A stretch of 9,984 nucleotides of DNA from Actinomycetes bacterium (GTDB lineage: Bacteria; Actinomycetota; Actinomycetes; Actinomycetales; Cellulomonadaceae): the NCBI GenBank assembly GCA_023401045.1, contig JAEXEM010000385.1:1-9984 (forward strand). Direction: 5' to 3'. Shown piece by piece: positions 1 to 7,311 of this stretch. Positions within the stretch are counted from its first letter, which is position 1. The number at the start of each line of letters is the position of its first letter. The notes under the pieces were generated by a model. That model worked only from the letters and a program-made list of their open reading frames with translations. It was not told where the DNA came from and ran no database searches. The translations under genes were made by a program, and so were the position numbers.

Positions 1-35
1 ACCGAGCCCCGTGGCACGTTGCCGCGGGGCTCGGT
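1..35 (-). terminator. Hairpin terminator after the repeat-protein gene
   Basis: Bases 1-11 (ACCGAGCCCCG) and 25-35 (CGGGGCTCGGT) are perfect reverse complements. After one mismatched position (12/24), bases 13-15 and 21-23 also pair, leaving a 5-base loop. The hairpin starts 22 bases past the stop codon of the minus-strand gene ending at 58, which is where an intrinsic terminator would lie. Any U-tract would fall before base 1 and cannot be seen. High-GC actinobacteria often lack a clear U-tract, so that would not count against it. The structure is seen directly; the terminator role is inferred from its position. Confidence 0.72.
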
Positions 36-57
36 GCCCGCCGTCCGGACGACCCGG

Positions 58-2124
58 TCAGCCGGTGACGAACGAGCGGCAGCCGAGCAGGGTGCTGGGG
101 CCGGTGCCCGTGTCGATGGAGAAGACGCAGACCTGGTGCGGCCCCGGCGGGAGCGTGCGCGTGTGCGTGTACCCGCGGCTGGGCCCCGTGCCGTGCGCCG
201 CCGCCACGTCCGGGCGGGACTCGTCGGCCCAGAGGGACACCCCCTGGCCGTCGACGTAGATGTGGACCTGGTTCCGGTCCGTCGTGTCGGGGTCCCACGT
301 CCAGCCGCGGACCGTGACGTCGGCACCCGAGACGGCTACCGACTCGATGGCGCCGGTCGGGGCCTGATTGACCGGTCCGTCGACGGTGCGGCACGTGACG
401 ACCGTCGGCGGACCGCCGGTGGTGTCGATCGCGTAGATGCAGAGCGAGTGCCGGCCGGGACCGATGGCCCGCGTGTGGCTGAAGCCGCGGCGGTGGTCGG
501 CCCCGAAGACGGTCGCCACGTCGGGCCGGGACCCGTCACCGAGGATCGAGACCCCGACCCCGTCGACGTAGATGTGGACTTCGGTCGGGCGGCCGAGCGT
601 GTTCGGGTCGAGCGTCCACCCCTCGACCGTCAGCTCGGAGCCGGAGAGGCGCACCGAGTCCAGGACGCCGATCGGGGCTGTCTGGGCACCGACGACGACC
701 GTCCGGCAATCGAGCAGCGTGTTCGAGCCCGCCGCCGTGTTGATGGCGAACGCGCACACCTGGTGCGGCCCGGGCGCCACCGTTCGTGCGTGGGTGAACC
801 CGTGGTCGTCACCGCGCCTGTGGAGCGAGTCGAGGCCGGGCCACGACTCGTCCGCCCAGACGGAGGCGCCGACACCGTCGACATACACGTGCGCTTGCGT
901 CCGCTCGGACGTGTCCGGGTCGATGGCCCACCCTCGGACCGTGAGCGAGTCGTCCGTCGTGCTGATCGACGTCACCATGCCGATGGGAGGGGAGTCGGGC
1001 ACGACGACGTTGCGGCAGTCGAGCAGCGTGTTCGGGCCGAGGCCGGCGGAGATGCCGAACGTGCAGACGTTGCGCGTGCCCGGTGGAGCGGCGACGAACA
1101 CGGAGAACCCGTGGAGGTCACCGCGACCGTAGGCGGCACCCACGTCGGGTCTCGGGGCGTCGGCCATGGCGGACACGCCGACACCGTCGACGTAGACGTG
1201 CACCTGCGTCGACTCGTTCGAGTCCGGGTCGAGGGTCCAGCCGGTCACGGTGACGCCCGCGTTCGTCGCGGTGACGGAGTCCACCACGCCGATCGGGTCG
1301 CGTCCGTCCGGGCGGCCGAACCAGTCGGTGTAGAAGTTCCAGAAGTTGCGGTTGCCGTACGACGAGCAGGAGTCGCCGCTGCCCGTGAGGGCCGCGGCGT
1401 TCGGCTGGTACGGGGTGTAGTTGTACAGACCGGCCGTCGCCTGGTTCTGGATGAGGACGGGCGAGCTCCCGCACTCCGCGCGCGGGTGGAACCGGACGTT
1501 GTTGACGACCCCGGCCCGGTGGGCGTAGCGCCCGGGGTTGAGGGCGTAGTTCCGGAACTGCCACGCGGCCTGGTACAGCTGGTTCTGGAAGCCGTAGTAG
1601 CGGACGTCGCACGGGGCGGTGTCCGGGCACGCGAAGCCCATCGCCTTCTGGTAGCGCGAGGCGTAGAGCTGCGACCCGGTCGCCGTCACGAGGCTCTGCT
1701 CCTTCTGGAGCGTCACGAGGAGCACCCGCGGGCTGATCCCGCACCCCTGGGCCACCTTGGTGATGACCTGCGCGGCGCTCTCGCCGGACGCGCCGACGTA
1801 CCCTCCCGGGCAGCGGTCGTCCGGGGTGCGTGTCGTCGTGTCGAACGTCGCCGTGCGCAGGCAGGGGGTGCCGTCCGCACCGGGGACGCACCTCGGCGCC
1901 CTCTGGTCGAGGAACGCTTGCACGTCGGCCGTGGACATCGACGCGTGATCCGTGAAGTTGGCGTCCGTGATGATGAGCCCCGGGTTGAACTGCGAGAGGT
2001 CCGCGGCAGCCGCGGGCGGGGCGTCGGCCGCGACGTGCAGGCCGGCGAACGTCGTGCTCAGCACGGCGACGAGCGCCCAGAAGGTCGGCCGGCTCCTGCG
2101 TCCGGAACGGGATGAAGGGGTCAC
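58..2124 (-). CDS. Secreted protein: lysozyme-like Cys-rich domain plus four ~99-aa repeats
   Basis: This 688-residue protein starts at GTG 2124, with GGAG (complement of 2130-2133) five bases upstream. The reading frame is open further upstream, but that stretch overlaps the lipoprotein gene and lacks a signal sequence. Residues 1-41 form a signal peptide: an Arg-rich start, a hydrophobic stretch around 14-33 and an Ala-rich cleavage region before DLSQFNPG. Residues 42-270 form a compact domain with eight cysteines (79, 88, 105, 128, 166, 172, 218, 253) and the stretches TLQKEQSLV (138-146), YQKAMGF (158-164) and SYGNRNFWNFYTDWFG (255-270). Glu142 in an amphipathic helix resembles the catalytic Glu of lysozyme-like folds, but that is only an analogy. 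Similar N-terminal domains occur in secreted actinobacterial proteins of unknown function. Residues 277-688 are four tandem repeats. The 4-base GTGA overlap with the upstream lipoprotein gene implies translational coupling. Likely role: exported cell-wall or glycan-associated protein. The exact activity is unknown. Confidence 0.85.
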   Translation of the reverse strand: MTPSSRSGRRSRPTFWALVAVLSTTFAGLHVAADAPPAAAADLSQFNPGLIITDANFTDHASMSTADVQAFLDQRAPRCVPGADGTPCLRTATFDTTTRTPDDRCPGGYVGASGESAAQVITKVAQGCGISPRVLLVTLQKEQSLVTATGSQLYASRYQKAMGFACPDTAPCDVRYYGFQNQLYQAAWQFRNYALNPGRYAHRAGVVNNVRFHPRAECGSSPVLIQNQATAGLYNYTPYQPNAAALTGSGDSCSSYGNRNFWNFYTDWFGRPDGRDPIGVVDSVTATNAGVTVTGWTLDPDSNESTQVHVYVDGVGVSAMADAPRPDVGAAYGRGDLHGFSVFVAAPPGTRNVCTFGISAGLGPNTLLDCRNVVVPDSPPIGMVTSISTTDDSLTVRGWAIDPDTSERTQAHVYVDGVGASVWADESWPGLDSLHRRGDDHGFTHARTVAPGPHQVCAFAINTAAGSNTLLDCRTVVVGAQTAPIGVLDSVRLSGSELTVEGWTLDPNTLGRPTEVHIYVDGVGVSILGDGSRPDVATVFGADHRRGFSHTRAIGPGRHSLCIYAIDTTGGPPTVVTCRTVDGPVNQAPTGAIESVAVSGADVTVRGWTWDPDTTDRNQVHIYVDGQGVSLWADESRPDVAAAHGTGPSRGYTHTRTLPPGPHQVCVFSIDTGTGPSTLLGCRSFVTG
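61..1296 (-). repeat. Four tandem ~99-residue repeats (protein level)
   Basis: Repeat units, in protein order, lie at 1000-1296 (residues 277-375), 691-987 (380-478), 379-675 (484-582) and 61-360 (589-688). Each begins near P-[IT]-G, continues with a V-T-V-x-G-W-[TA]-x-DP motif, then H-[VI]-YVDG-x-G and usually RPDV, an HGF/RGF/RGY motif, and an APG/GPG turn. Each ends with two cysteines exactly 16 residues apart: 354/370, 457/473, 562/578 and 666/682. This constant spacing suggests one disulfide per repeat and a beta-sandwich-like module. Repeats of this type are common in secreted actinobacterial proteins, where I know of no firm function; binding to wall or glycan is an inference. Repeat 3 is the most divergent (LGDGSRPD in place of ADxxRPD, and VVTC in place of LLDC). 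Confidence 0.88.
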
Positions 2125-2645
2125 GGGATCTCCATCGGCGGGACGGGGGCCTCGCCTGAGGCGGTGGGTGACGTGTAGGTCACGGTGCCGGTCCAGGTGC
2201 CCGCGGCGAGACGCTCGCCGGGCACGCTGAGCAGGCCGCAGCTGGTCGACGTGGCGTCGGGCTCGGCGACGGACTCGACCTCGGCCCGCGTGCCGCCGGC
2301 GGACGTGAGGACGAGGGTGCACCGCCCTCCGGTCTCGACGCGTGGCACGTAGGCGCCCACCTCCGCCGCGGTCGTCGGCGCGTTCCATCCTGCGAAGGTG
2401 ACGACGACCTCGACCTCGTCCGGCGTCGGGGCGGGGGAGGCGTCAGGGCGCTCGGTGCTCTCGTCCGAGGGCGTCCCGGCGCCGGACAGGTCGGTGCCGG
2501 ACGGAGCGGGCACCGAGCCCGTCGGTGCGGGGGCGGGCGTAGACGAACTCGCCCCCGGGGGCTGCGACGGCGTCGCGCTCGTGCAGCCCGCGAGGAGCAG
2601 CGCCACGACGAGCGGCACGGCGGCGGTCAGGGGGTGGGCAGGCAC
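2121..2645 (-). CDS. Small surface lipoprotein with Pro/Ser/Thr-rich linker
   Basis: The 174-residue reading from GTG 2645 gives a short lipoprotein signal peptide with lipobox LAGC at 18-21, so Cys21 would be lipidated. Residues 22-76 are a low-complexity linker rich in Pro, Ser, Thr and Ala, typical of a tether that lifts a domain off the membrane. Residues 77-174 form a small domain of alternating beta-like stretches with only two further cysteines (109 and 136), perhaps a disulfide-bonded Ig-like fold. I chose GTG 2645 because GGAG (complement of 2654-2657) sits eight bases upstream. GTG 2687 would add 14 residues (including one Arg to the n-region) but has no visible ribosome-binding site. 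Its stop overlaps the GTG start of the secreted repeat protein by four bases, so the two products may work together at the surface. I do not recognise the family of the C-terminal domain. Confidence 0.8.
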   Translation of the reverse strand: MPAHPLTAAVPLVVALLLAGCTSATPSQPPGASSSTPAPAPTGSVPAPSGTDLSGAGTPSDESTERPDASPAPTPDEVEVVVTFAGWNAPTTAAEVGAYVPRVETGGRCTLVLTSAGGTRAEVESVAEPDATSTSCGLLSVPGERLAAGTWTGTVTYTSPTASGEAPVPPMEIP

Positions 2646-2738
2646 CGACGGGGCTCCGAGACCTCGGTCGTTATGGACAGCAGCCACGGTAGGTGCAGCC
2701 GTGCGCTTCTCGGAGCAACGACGTGCGGGACGAAACGG

Positions 2739-3926
2739 TCACGACGTCGCGTGGTCCAGCTCACGCTCGAGGTGGGCGGCGATCTCGAACGCGGCGGTGG
2801 CGGCCGGGGACGGTGCATTGAGCACGTGGACCTGCCGCGGCGCCCGCTCGACCAGGAAGTCGTCGACGAGGGTGCCGTCGTGGCGCAGGGCCTGGGCGCG
2901 GACACCCGCCGGAGCAGGGTGCAGGTCCTTCGTACGCACGGCGGGCACGAGCTCGGCCAGGCTTCGGGCGAACAGGTGCCGCGACGCCGAACGGAGCACC
3001 TCGCGTGCACCGGGCACAAGGTTGCGTGCGCCCAGCCGCCAGAGTCCCGGCCACGAGACGGCGTCGAGGACGTCGGCGGGCACGACGTCGCGCCAGCGGT
3101 AGCCCTCGCGTGCCATTGCGAGCACGGCGTTCGGCCCGGCGTGGATCCCACCGTGAACGGAGCGGGTGAGGTGGACCCCTAGGAACGGGAAGCGCGGGTC
3201 CGGGACTGGGTAGACGAGACCCCGGACCAGGTGGTCCACGCTCTCGTCGAGGTGGAAGTACTCACCGCGGAAGGGGACGATCCGCACGTCCGGGTCGAGG
3301 CCGGACCGACGGGCCAGCAGGTCGCTCTGCAGACCCGCGCAAGCGATGAGCGAGTCGACGACGACGTCCCCGTCACCGGTGACGACCCGGACCCGGTCAC
3401 CCTCGGTCACCGCACGTCGCACGTCTGTCCTGAGCCGGACCTCGCCGCCGTGCTCGCGCACCTCCTCGGCGAGCCTGCGGCACACCGCCGGGTAGTCGAC
3501 GATTCCCGTGCTGCCGATGTGGAGTGCCTCGACGGCCTGCACGTACGGCTCCCGCTCGCGGGCGGCGGCCGGTGACAGCAGCTCGGCGTCGATGCCGTTG
3601 TCCATGGCGCGCTGCGCGAGGGCGGCGAGCCGTCCGCGCTGGGACTCGTGCGTCGCCACGATGAGCTTGCCGGTGCGTTCGTGCGCGATGCCGTTCTCGG
3701 CGGCGTAGCGCAGCATCGACTCGGCGCCGGCGCGGCTCATGCGGGCCTTGTGGCTGCCGGGCGGGTAGTAGATCCCGGAGTGCACGACACCGGAGTTGCG
3801 GCCGGTCTGGTGCGAGGCGAGCTCGTCGTCCTTCTCCAGGACGATGACGTCGTCCCCACGGCGTGCGAGGCGCGCCGCGGTCGCGAGACCGACGATTCCG
3901 CTGCCGACGACGGCGATGCGAGCCAC
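2739..3926 (-). CDS. lhgO: L-2-hydroxyglutarate oxidase (FAD-dependent, LhgO-like)
   Basis: This 395-residue flavoprotein of the DAO/LhgO family would oxidise L-2-hydroxyglutarate to 2-oxoglutarate, a metabolite-repair and carbon-recovery reaction with electrons passed to the respiratory chain. Residues 4-31 form the N-terminal FAD Rossmann fold: GSGIVG at 8-13 and acidic E31 at the end of the second strand. The family signature HQTGRNSGVVHSG lies at 39-51, followed by IYYPPGS (52-58). GIVDYPAV (141-148), FPFLGVHLTR (246-255) and the C-terminal NAPSPAAT (370-377) also fit the family, as does the length of about 400 residues. Start GTG 3926 is chosen because GGGAGG lies six bases upstream and the Rossmann strand begins immediately. 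The frame is open to 4016, but the extra residues are not family-like. It is divergent from the glycan operon and has no obvious link to it. A different 2-hydroxyacid as substrate cannot be excluded. Confidence 0.9.
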   Translation of the reverse strand: MARIAVVGSGIVGLATAARLARRGDDVIVLEKDDELASHQTGRNSGVVHSGIYYPPGSHKARMSRAGAESMLRYAAENGIAHERTGKLIVATHESQRGRLAALAQRAMDNGIDAELLSPAAAREREPYVQAVEALHIGSTGIVDYPAVCRRLAEEVREHGGEVRLRTDVRRAVTEGDRVRVVTGDGDVVVDSLIACAGLQSDLLARRSGLDPDVRIVPFRGEYFHLDESVDHLVRGLVYPVPDPRFPFLGVHLTRSVHGGIHAGPNAVLAMAREGYRWRDVVPADVLDAVSWPGLWRLGARNLVPGAREVLRSASRHLFARSLAELVPAVRTKDLHPAPAGVRAQALRHDGTLVDDFLVERAPRQVHVLNAPSPAATAAFEIAAHLERELDHATS

Positions 3927-4075
3927 CCGAGACCTCCCGTTCACACGCCGGCCCTGCGCTCGGCGGGACTGAGTGTAGGTCCGCCACGGGACGCAGCCCG
4001 CCCCAGGACGGCCCACGGGTGTCGTGCGACCGTCGACTATGATCTCGGCGGCAAGCCCGGAGACGAGAGGTCGTA
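3927..4075. promoter_or_regulatory. Divergent intergenic region with candidate promoters
   Basis: This 149-bp stretch separates the minus-strand oxidase gene from the plus-strand operon and should hold promoters for both. For the plus strand, TATGAT at 4038-4043 is a five-of-six match to a -10 box and stands out in this GC-rich context, 32 bases before GTG 4076. No convincing -35 box lies 16-18 bases upstream of it. A short inverted repeat, GTCG-TG-CGAC at 4021-4030, falls in the spacer and could be an operator. For the minus strand, TACACT (complement of 3972-3977) is a weaker -10 candidate, also without a clear -35. These are sequence matches only. Confidence 0.4.
3933..3938 (-). promoter_or_regulatory. 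Ribosome binding site setting the LhgO start
   Basis: On the minus strand this reads GGGAGG, six bases before GTG 3926. It is the only strong Shine-Dalgarno match between the in-frame start candidates and the FAD-binding strand, so it favours GTG 3926 over any start nearer 4016. Confidence 0.75.
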
Positions 4076-6151
4076 GTGGTGGAGGAACGTCTGGAGCAGG
4101 CGCCAGCGTCGGCGCCCTCTCCGCAGACCGGGACCGACCCCGGTGTCGATGGCAGAAAACAGCGCGGCACCTGGCGGGAACGCTACGCCGCGTGGGTGGA
4201 GCCGCGCCCGGACGGGCTGCCGCGGGTGCGCGTCCTGCTCGCCTTCCCCGTCGCCGTCGCCGTCGTCGTCGTCGTCCTCACGACGCTCGGGCTCTCGGGC
4301 TCCTCGTCCGGTTTCATGCGCCAGTGGTTCGAGACCGGCGCCGACCCGGACCTCATCGCATTCGACCCCCAGCCGGTCCGTTCCGACGAGTGGGCGGTGC
4401 AGACCGTCTACGTCGTGTCGCAGGTCGAGCTGGGCCTGCCGCTGCGCAACGACGCGCTGCCGGCCGGTGTCGACATGTCGCTCAACTGGGAGACGCCCTA
4501 CCTCGAGTGGTCGACGGTCTTCCGGCCGCACAACCTCGGCTTCCTTGTCCTGCCGCTGGACCACGCGTTCGCTCTCAAGTGGTGGCTCCCGGGTGCGGCC
4601 CTCGCCGCGGCGGCGTCGATGTTCCTCGTGTCGCTGTGGCCACGCCGGCCGGTCGCCGCCGCGATGACGGGCTCGGCGTTCCTCCTCTCGCCGTTCTTCC
4701 AGTGGTGGTACATCCCGCAGACGCTGTGGCCGGTCACCTGGGCGCTGCTGGTCATGACAGCGATCGTGTGGGTCACCGCCGCACGGTCCGCGCGCACGAG
4801 GTGGCTGTGGGGAGCAGTCTGCGCGTACGTCACCATCACCGCCGCCCTCGGGATCTACGCGCCGTTCCTCATCCCGGCCGCCTACGTCGCGCTCTTCTTC
4901 GGGATCGGCTGGGTGCTGCGCCGCGACACCGGCGAGATGGCCCGGGTGCGGCTGCGACGCGTCGTGCCGGTACTCGTCGGGGGGGCGGTCGGCGCACTCG
5001 TCACGGCGGTGTTCCTCGTGACGAGGTGGTCGACCATCGAGGGCTTCCTCGGCACCGTCTACCCCGGCCAGCGCCTCGTGGCACCCGGGGCGGGCCTCGC
5101 GGACCCCGACAAGGAGGCGACGTTCCTCGGCGTCTTCTCGCTCGCCCTGCGTGACGGCTCCTCCCTCGGCATACGGTCGAACAGCTCGGAGGCCTCGACC
5201 TTCGTGCTGGTCGGTGGGTTCCTCGCGCTCGTGGCCCTGTGGATCGTCCTGCGGGCCTGGCGCACGCGCCGCTTCCTCGACGTCCCGCTGCTCGCGGCGG
5301 CGGCCTGCGGAACGGTGTTCATGGCGTTCCTCTACGTCCCCGGCTGGGACCGGCTCGCTCACCTCATGCTGCTCGACCGGGTCCCGGCGGAGCGCATGCA
5401 GCTCGGGCTCGGGCTCGTGTCGATCGTCGTCATCGGCCTCGTCGTGCACGCGCTCGACCGCGACGACCTACGCGCGCCCTGGTGGCTCGCGGTCGGCGTC
5501 GCAGGGCTCGTGCTCGTCTCGCACGTCGTGCTCTCTCGCGTGCTGTCCGACAGGCCGGCGGCGCTGGCGGCCGCGGGGCCCTGGTTCCTGCTGGCCGCCG
5601 TCATGGCGGCCGCCGTGCTGCTCTACAGCCGCCGGGCCGTGGTCTGGGCCGCGGCGTGCTACCTCCTGCTCAGCGGTGCCCTGTCGGCGTGGGTCAACCC
5701 CGTGTACCGCGGCGTCTACGATCTGCGCGAGACCGAGGTCGCGCGCGTTGTCTCGGACCTGGACGAGCGGGTCCCCGGGCGCTGGGTCGGTGTTGGGGAC
5801 GCGTGGGTCGGGTCACTCCTGACGGCCACCGGCGTGGGGGGCTTCAACGCCTTCCAGGCGGCGCCCGACCCCGACACGTGGTCGGTCATCGACCCGCGCG
5901 GCCGCTACGAAGTCGAGTGGAACAGGTTCGGCAACGTAGGGTGGACGGTCGACCCGGCGCAGCCGCGGATCTTCAACCCGGCCGCCGACCAGATCCGGGT
6001 GAACTTCGACTCGTGCGCGCCGTACGAGCAGCAGGCCGTCACCCACGTCCTTGCCGACCGATCGCTCGACCAGTCGTGCCTCGCCCTGGTCGACACGGTG
6101 GAGGAGGTCGGTGCGACCTACCAGATCTACAAGATCGTGCCGCGTCCCTGA
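4076..6151 (+). CDS. Large polytopic membrane protein with C-terminal exterior domain (GT-C-like)
   Basis: This 691-residue protein starts at GTG 4076. GTG 4079 is equally possible, since GAGAGG lies five and eight bases upstream respectively. A charged cytosolic N-terminus of about 50 residues precedes the first membrane segment (about 51-73). About a dozen hydrophobic segments follow up to about residue 540. The first loop (75-150) carries RSDEW (102-106) and NWETPYLEW (137-145), and is followed by PHNLGFLVLPLDH (151-163). An acidic, Trp-rich first external loop is typical of GT-C glycosyltransferases and related uncharacterised actinobacterial membrane proteins. Residues 541-691 form a soluble domain, probably outside the membrane, with two cysteines (647 and 668). 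It is the first gene of a tight five-gene operon with sugar-modifying enzymes, so it probably transfers sugar from a polyprenyl donor or acts in glycan assembly. This is inference: I cannot assign a substrate, and a YfhO-like role is an alternative. Confidence 0.82.
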   Translation: MVEERLEQAPASAPSPQTGTDPGVDGRKQRGTWRERYAAWVEPRPDGLPRVRVLLAFPVAVAVVVVVLTTLGLSGSSSGFMRQWFETGADPDLIAFDPQPVRSDEWAVQTVYVVSQVELGLPLRNDALPAGVDMSLNWETPYLEWSTVFRPHNLGFLVLPLDHAFALKWWLPGAALAAAASMFLVSLWPRRPVAAAMTGSAFLLSPFFQWWYIPQTLWPVTWALLVMTAIVWVTAARSARTRWLWGAVCAYVTITAALGIYAPFLIPAAYVALFFGIGWVLRRDTGEMARVRLRRVVPVLVGGAVGALVTAVFLVTRWSTIEGFLGTVYPGQRLVAPGAGLADPDKEATFLGVFSLALRDGSSLGIRSNSSEASTFVLVGGFLALVALWIVLRAWRTRRFLDVPLLAAAACGTVFMAFLYVPGWDRLAHLMLLDRVPAERMQLGLGLVSIVVIGLVVHALDRDDLRAPWWLAVGVAGLVLVSHVVLSRVLSDRPAALAAAGPWFLLAAVMAAAVLLYSRRAVVWAAACYLLLSGALSAWVNPVYRGVYDLRETEVARVVSDLDERVPGRWVGVGDAWVGSLLTATGVGGFNAFQAAPDPDTWSVIDPRGRYEVEWNRFGNVGWTVDPAQPRIFNPAADQIRVNFDSCAPYEQQAVTHVLADRSLDQSCLALVDTVEEVGATYQIYKIVPRP

Positions 6152-6171
6152 CGCACCATCGAGAGGAAGTC

Positions 6172-7311
6172 ATGGTTGAGATCGTCCCCCTGGGGCAGCC
6201 CACCGTCGGTGACGAGGAGCTCAAGGCGGTCGCCGAGGTGTTCTCGTCGGGGTGGCTCTCCGGCGCGGGGCCGTCGTGCCGAGCCTTCGAGCAGGAGTTC
6301 GCCGTCGTCGCGGGCACGCAGCACGCACTGGCCACGTCGAACTGCGGGTCGGCCCTCCACCTCGGTCTCGAGGTCCTGGGAGCCGGGCCCGGCGACGAGG
6401 TCATCGTCGGTGACTACACGTTCCCGGCCACCGGTCACTCGGTGATGTGGACCGGTGCCAAGCCGGTGTTCGCGGACGTGCGCCCTGACATCTGGAGCGC
6501 CGAACCGGCGGCGGTGGAGGCCGCCATCACCCCCCGGACGGTCGGCATCGTCGCCGTCGACGTCTTCGGTCAGCCCGCCGACTTCGACGAGCTCCGTGCG
6601 ATCGCCGACCGGCACGGTCTGTGGCTCATGGAGGACGCCGCCTGCTCGGCCGGCGCGACGTACAAGGGGCGGCCCGCCGGATCGCTCGCGGACGTCGCCA
6701 CCTTCAGCTTCCACGGGCGCAAGGGCATCACGGCCGGTGAGGGCGGTGCCCTCACGACCGACCGCCAGGACCTCGCCGACCACGCCCGCAAGCTGCACAC
6801 CTACGGCATCGAACCGGCGCTCTCGCGCGAGGGTGCCCAGGACCTCCCGATCCCGTCGTTCGACGAGGCGGGCTACAACTACCGGCTCTCCGACGTCGCC
6901 GCCGCGATGATGCGGGTCCAGGTCCGCAGGCTGCCCGAGCTGCTCGCGGCCCGCCGCCGCGCGGCCGCCGGGTACCGCGAGCTGCTCGGGGACCTCGAGC
7001 TCGTCACGCTGCCGGCGGAGCTCGACGACCGCGAGCACCCGTGGCAGTCGTACGTGCTCACGCTCGACCCGAGCGTCAACCGGGGCGTCGTCGCGACGGA
7101 GCTGCGTGCCCGCGGTGTCCAGTGCAACTTCGGCACCTACGCGTCGCACGTCCAGCCGGTGTACGGCGGTGCGCAGCACCTGCCGGTCTCGGCGGACCTC
7201 TTCGCGCGGCACCTGGCGATCCCCATGCACGCGAACCTCACCGACGCCCAGGTCGAGACCGTCGCCGCCGCCGTGCGCGACGTCGTGACCGCCCCGACCA
7301 GCCGCGCCTGA
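6172..7311 (+). CDS. DegT/DnrJ/EryC1/StrS family sugar aminotransferase
   Basis: This 379-residue PLP enzyme would transfer an amino group, usually from glutamate, to an NDP-keto-sugar. It starts at ATG 6172 with GAGAGG five bases upstream. Family landmarks appear in order: SSGWLSGAGP (25-34), SNCGSALHLGL (56-66) for PLP phosphate binding, DYTFPATGHSV (81-91), MEDAACSAGATY with Asp155 contacting the pyridine nitrogen, SFHGRKGITAGEGG with Lys184 as the internal aldimine lysine, and GYNYRLSD (234-241, Asn236). The lysine is present, not replaced by His as in the ColD-type dehydratases, so an aminotransferase role is favoured. Length is normal for the family (about 370-390). It starts 20 bp after the membrane-protein gene and is followed by an SDR epimerase and an acyltransferase, which fits synthesis of an N-acylated amino sugar. 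The position aminated (C3 or C4) and the nucleotide cannot be told from sequence. Confidence 0.93.
   Translation: MVEIVPLGQPTVGDEELKAVAEVFSSGWLSGAGPSCRAFEQEFAVVAGTQHALATSNCGSALHLGLEVLGAGPGDEVIVGDYTFPATGHSVMWTGAKPVFADVRPDIWSAEPAAVEAAITPRTVGIVAVDVFGQPADFDELRAIADRHGLWLMEDAACSAGATYKGRPAGSLADVATFSFHGRKGITAGEGGALTTDRQDLADHARKLHTYGIEPALSREGAQDLPIPSFDEAGYNYRLSDVAAAMMRVQVRRLPELLAARRRAAAGYRELLGDLELVTLPAELDDREHPWQSYVLTLDPSVNRGVVATELRARGVQCNFGTYASHVQPVYGGAQHLPVSADLFARHLAIPMHANLTDAQVETVAAAVRDVVTAPTSRA

Noticed and set aside
19..2115. Long open frame on the plus strand opposite the secreted repeat protein (698 residues)
   Set aside because: It is very rich in Arg, Asp and Val with no recognisable domain. 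The minus strand encodes a signal peptide, a Cys-rich domain and clear repeats, so this is a high-GC antisense shadow.
2685..2703. Possible terminator hairpin (CACGG / CCGTG) after the oxidase gene
   Set aside because: The stem has only five pairs with a nine-base loop and no U-tract, too weak to call.
4037..5449. Open frame of 470 residues on the minus strand
   Set aside because: Its composition is highly charged and low in complexity (Arg, Glu, Asp, His), lying opposite a well-formed membrane protein. This is typical of antisense shadows in GC-rich DNA.
5239..6171. In-frame N-terminal extension of the aminotransferase back to 5239
   Set aside because: The extension runs over the membrane-protein gene in another frame and is Arg/Ala-rich. 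ATG 6172 has a good ribosome-binding site and matches the family's N-terminus.
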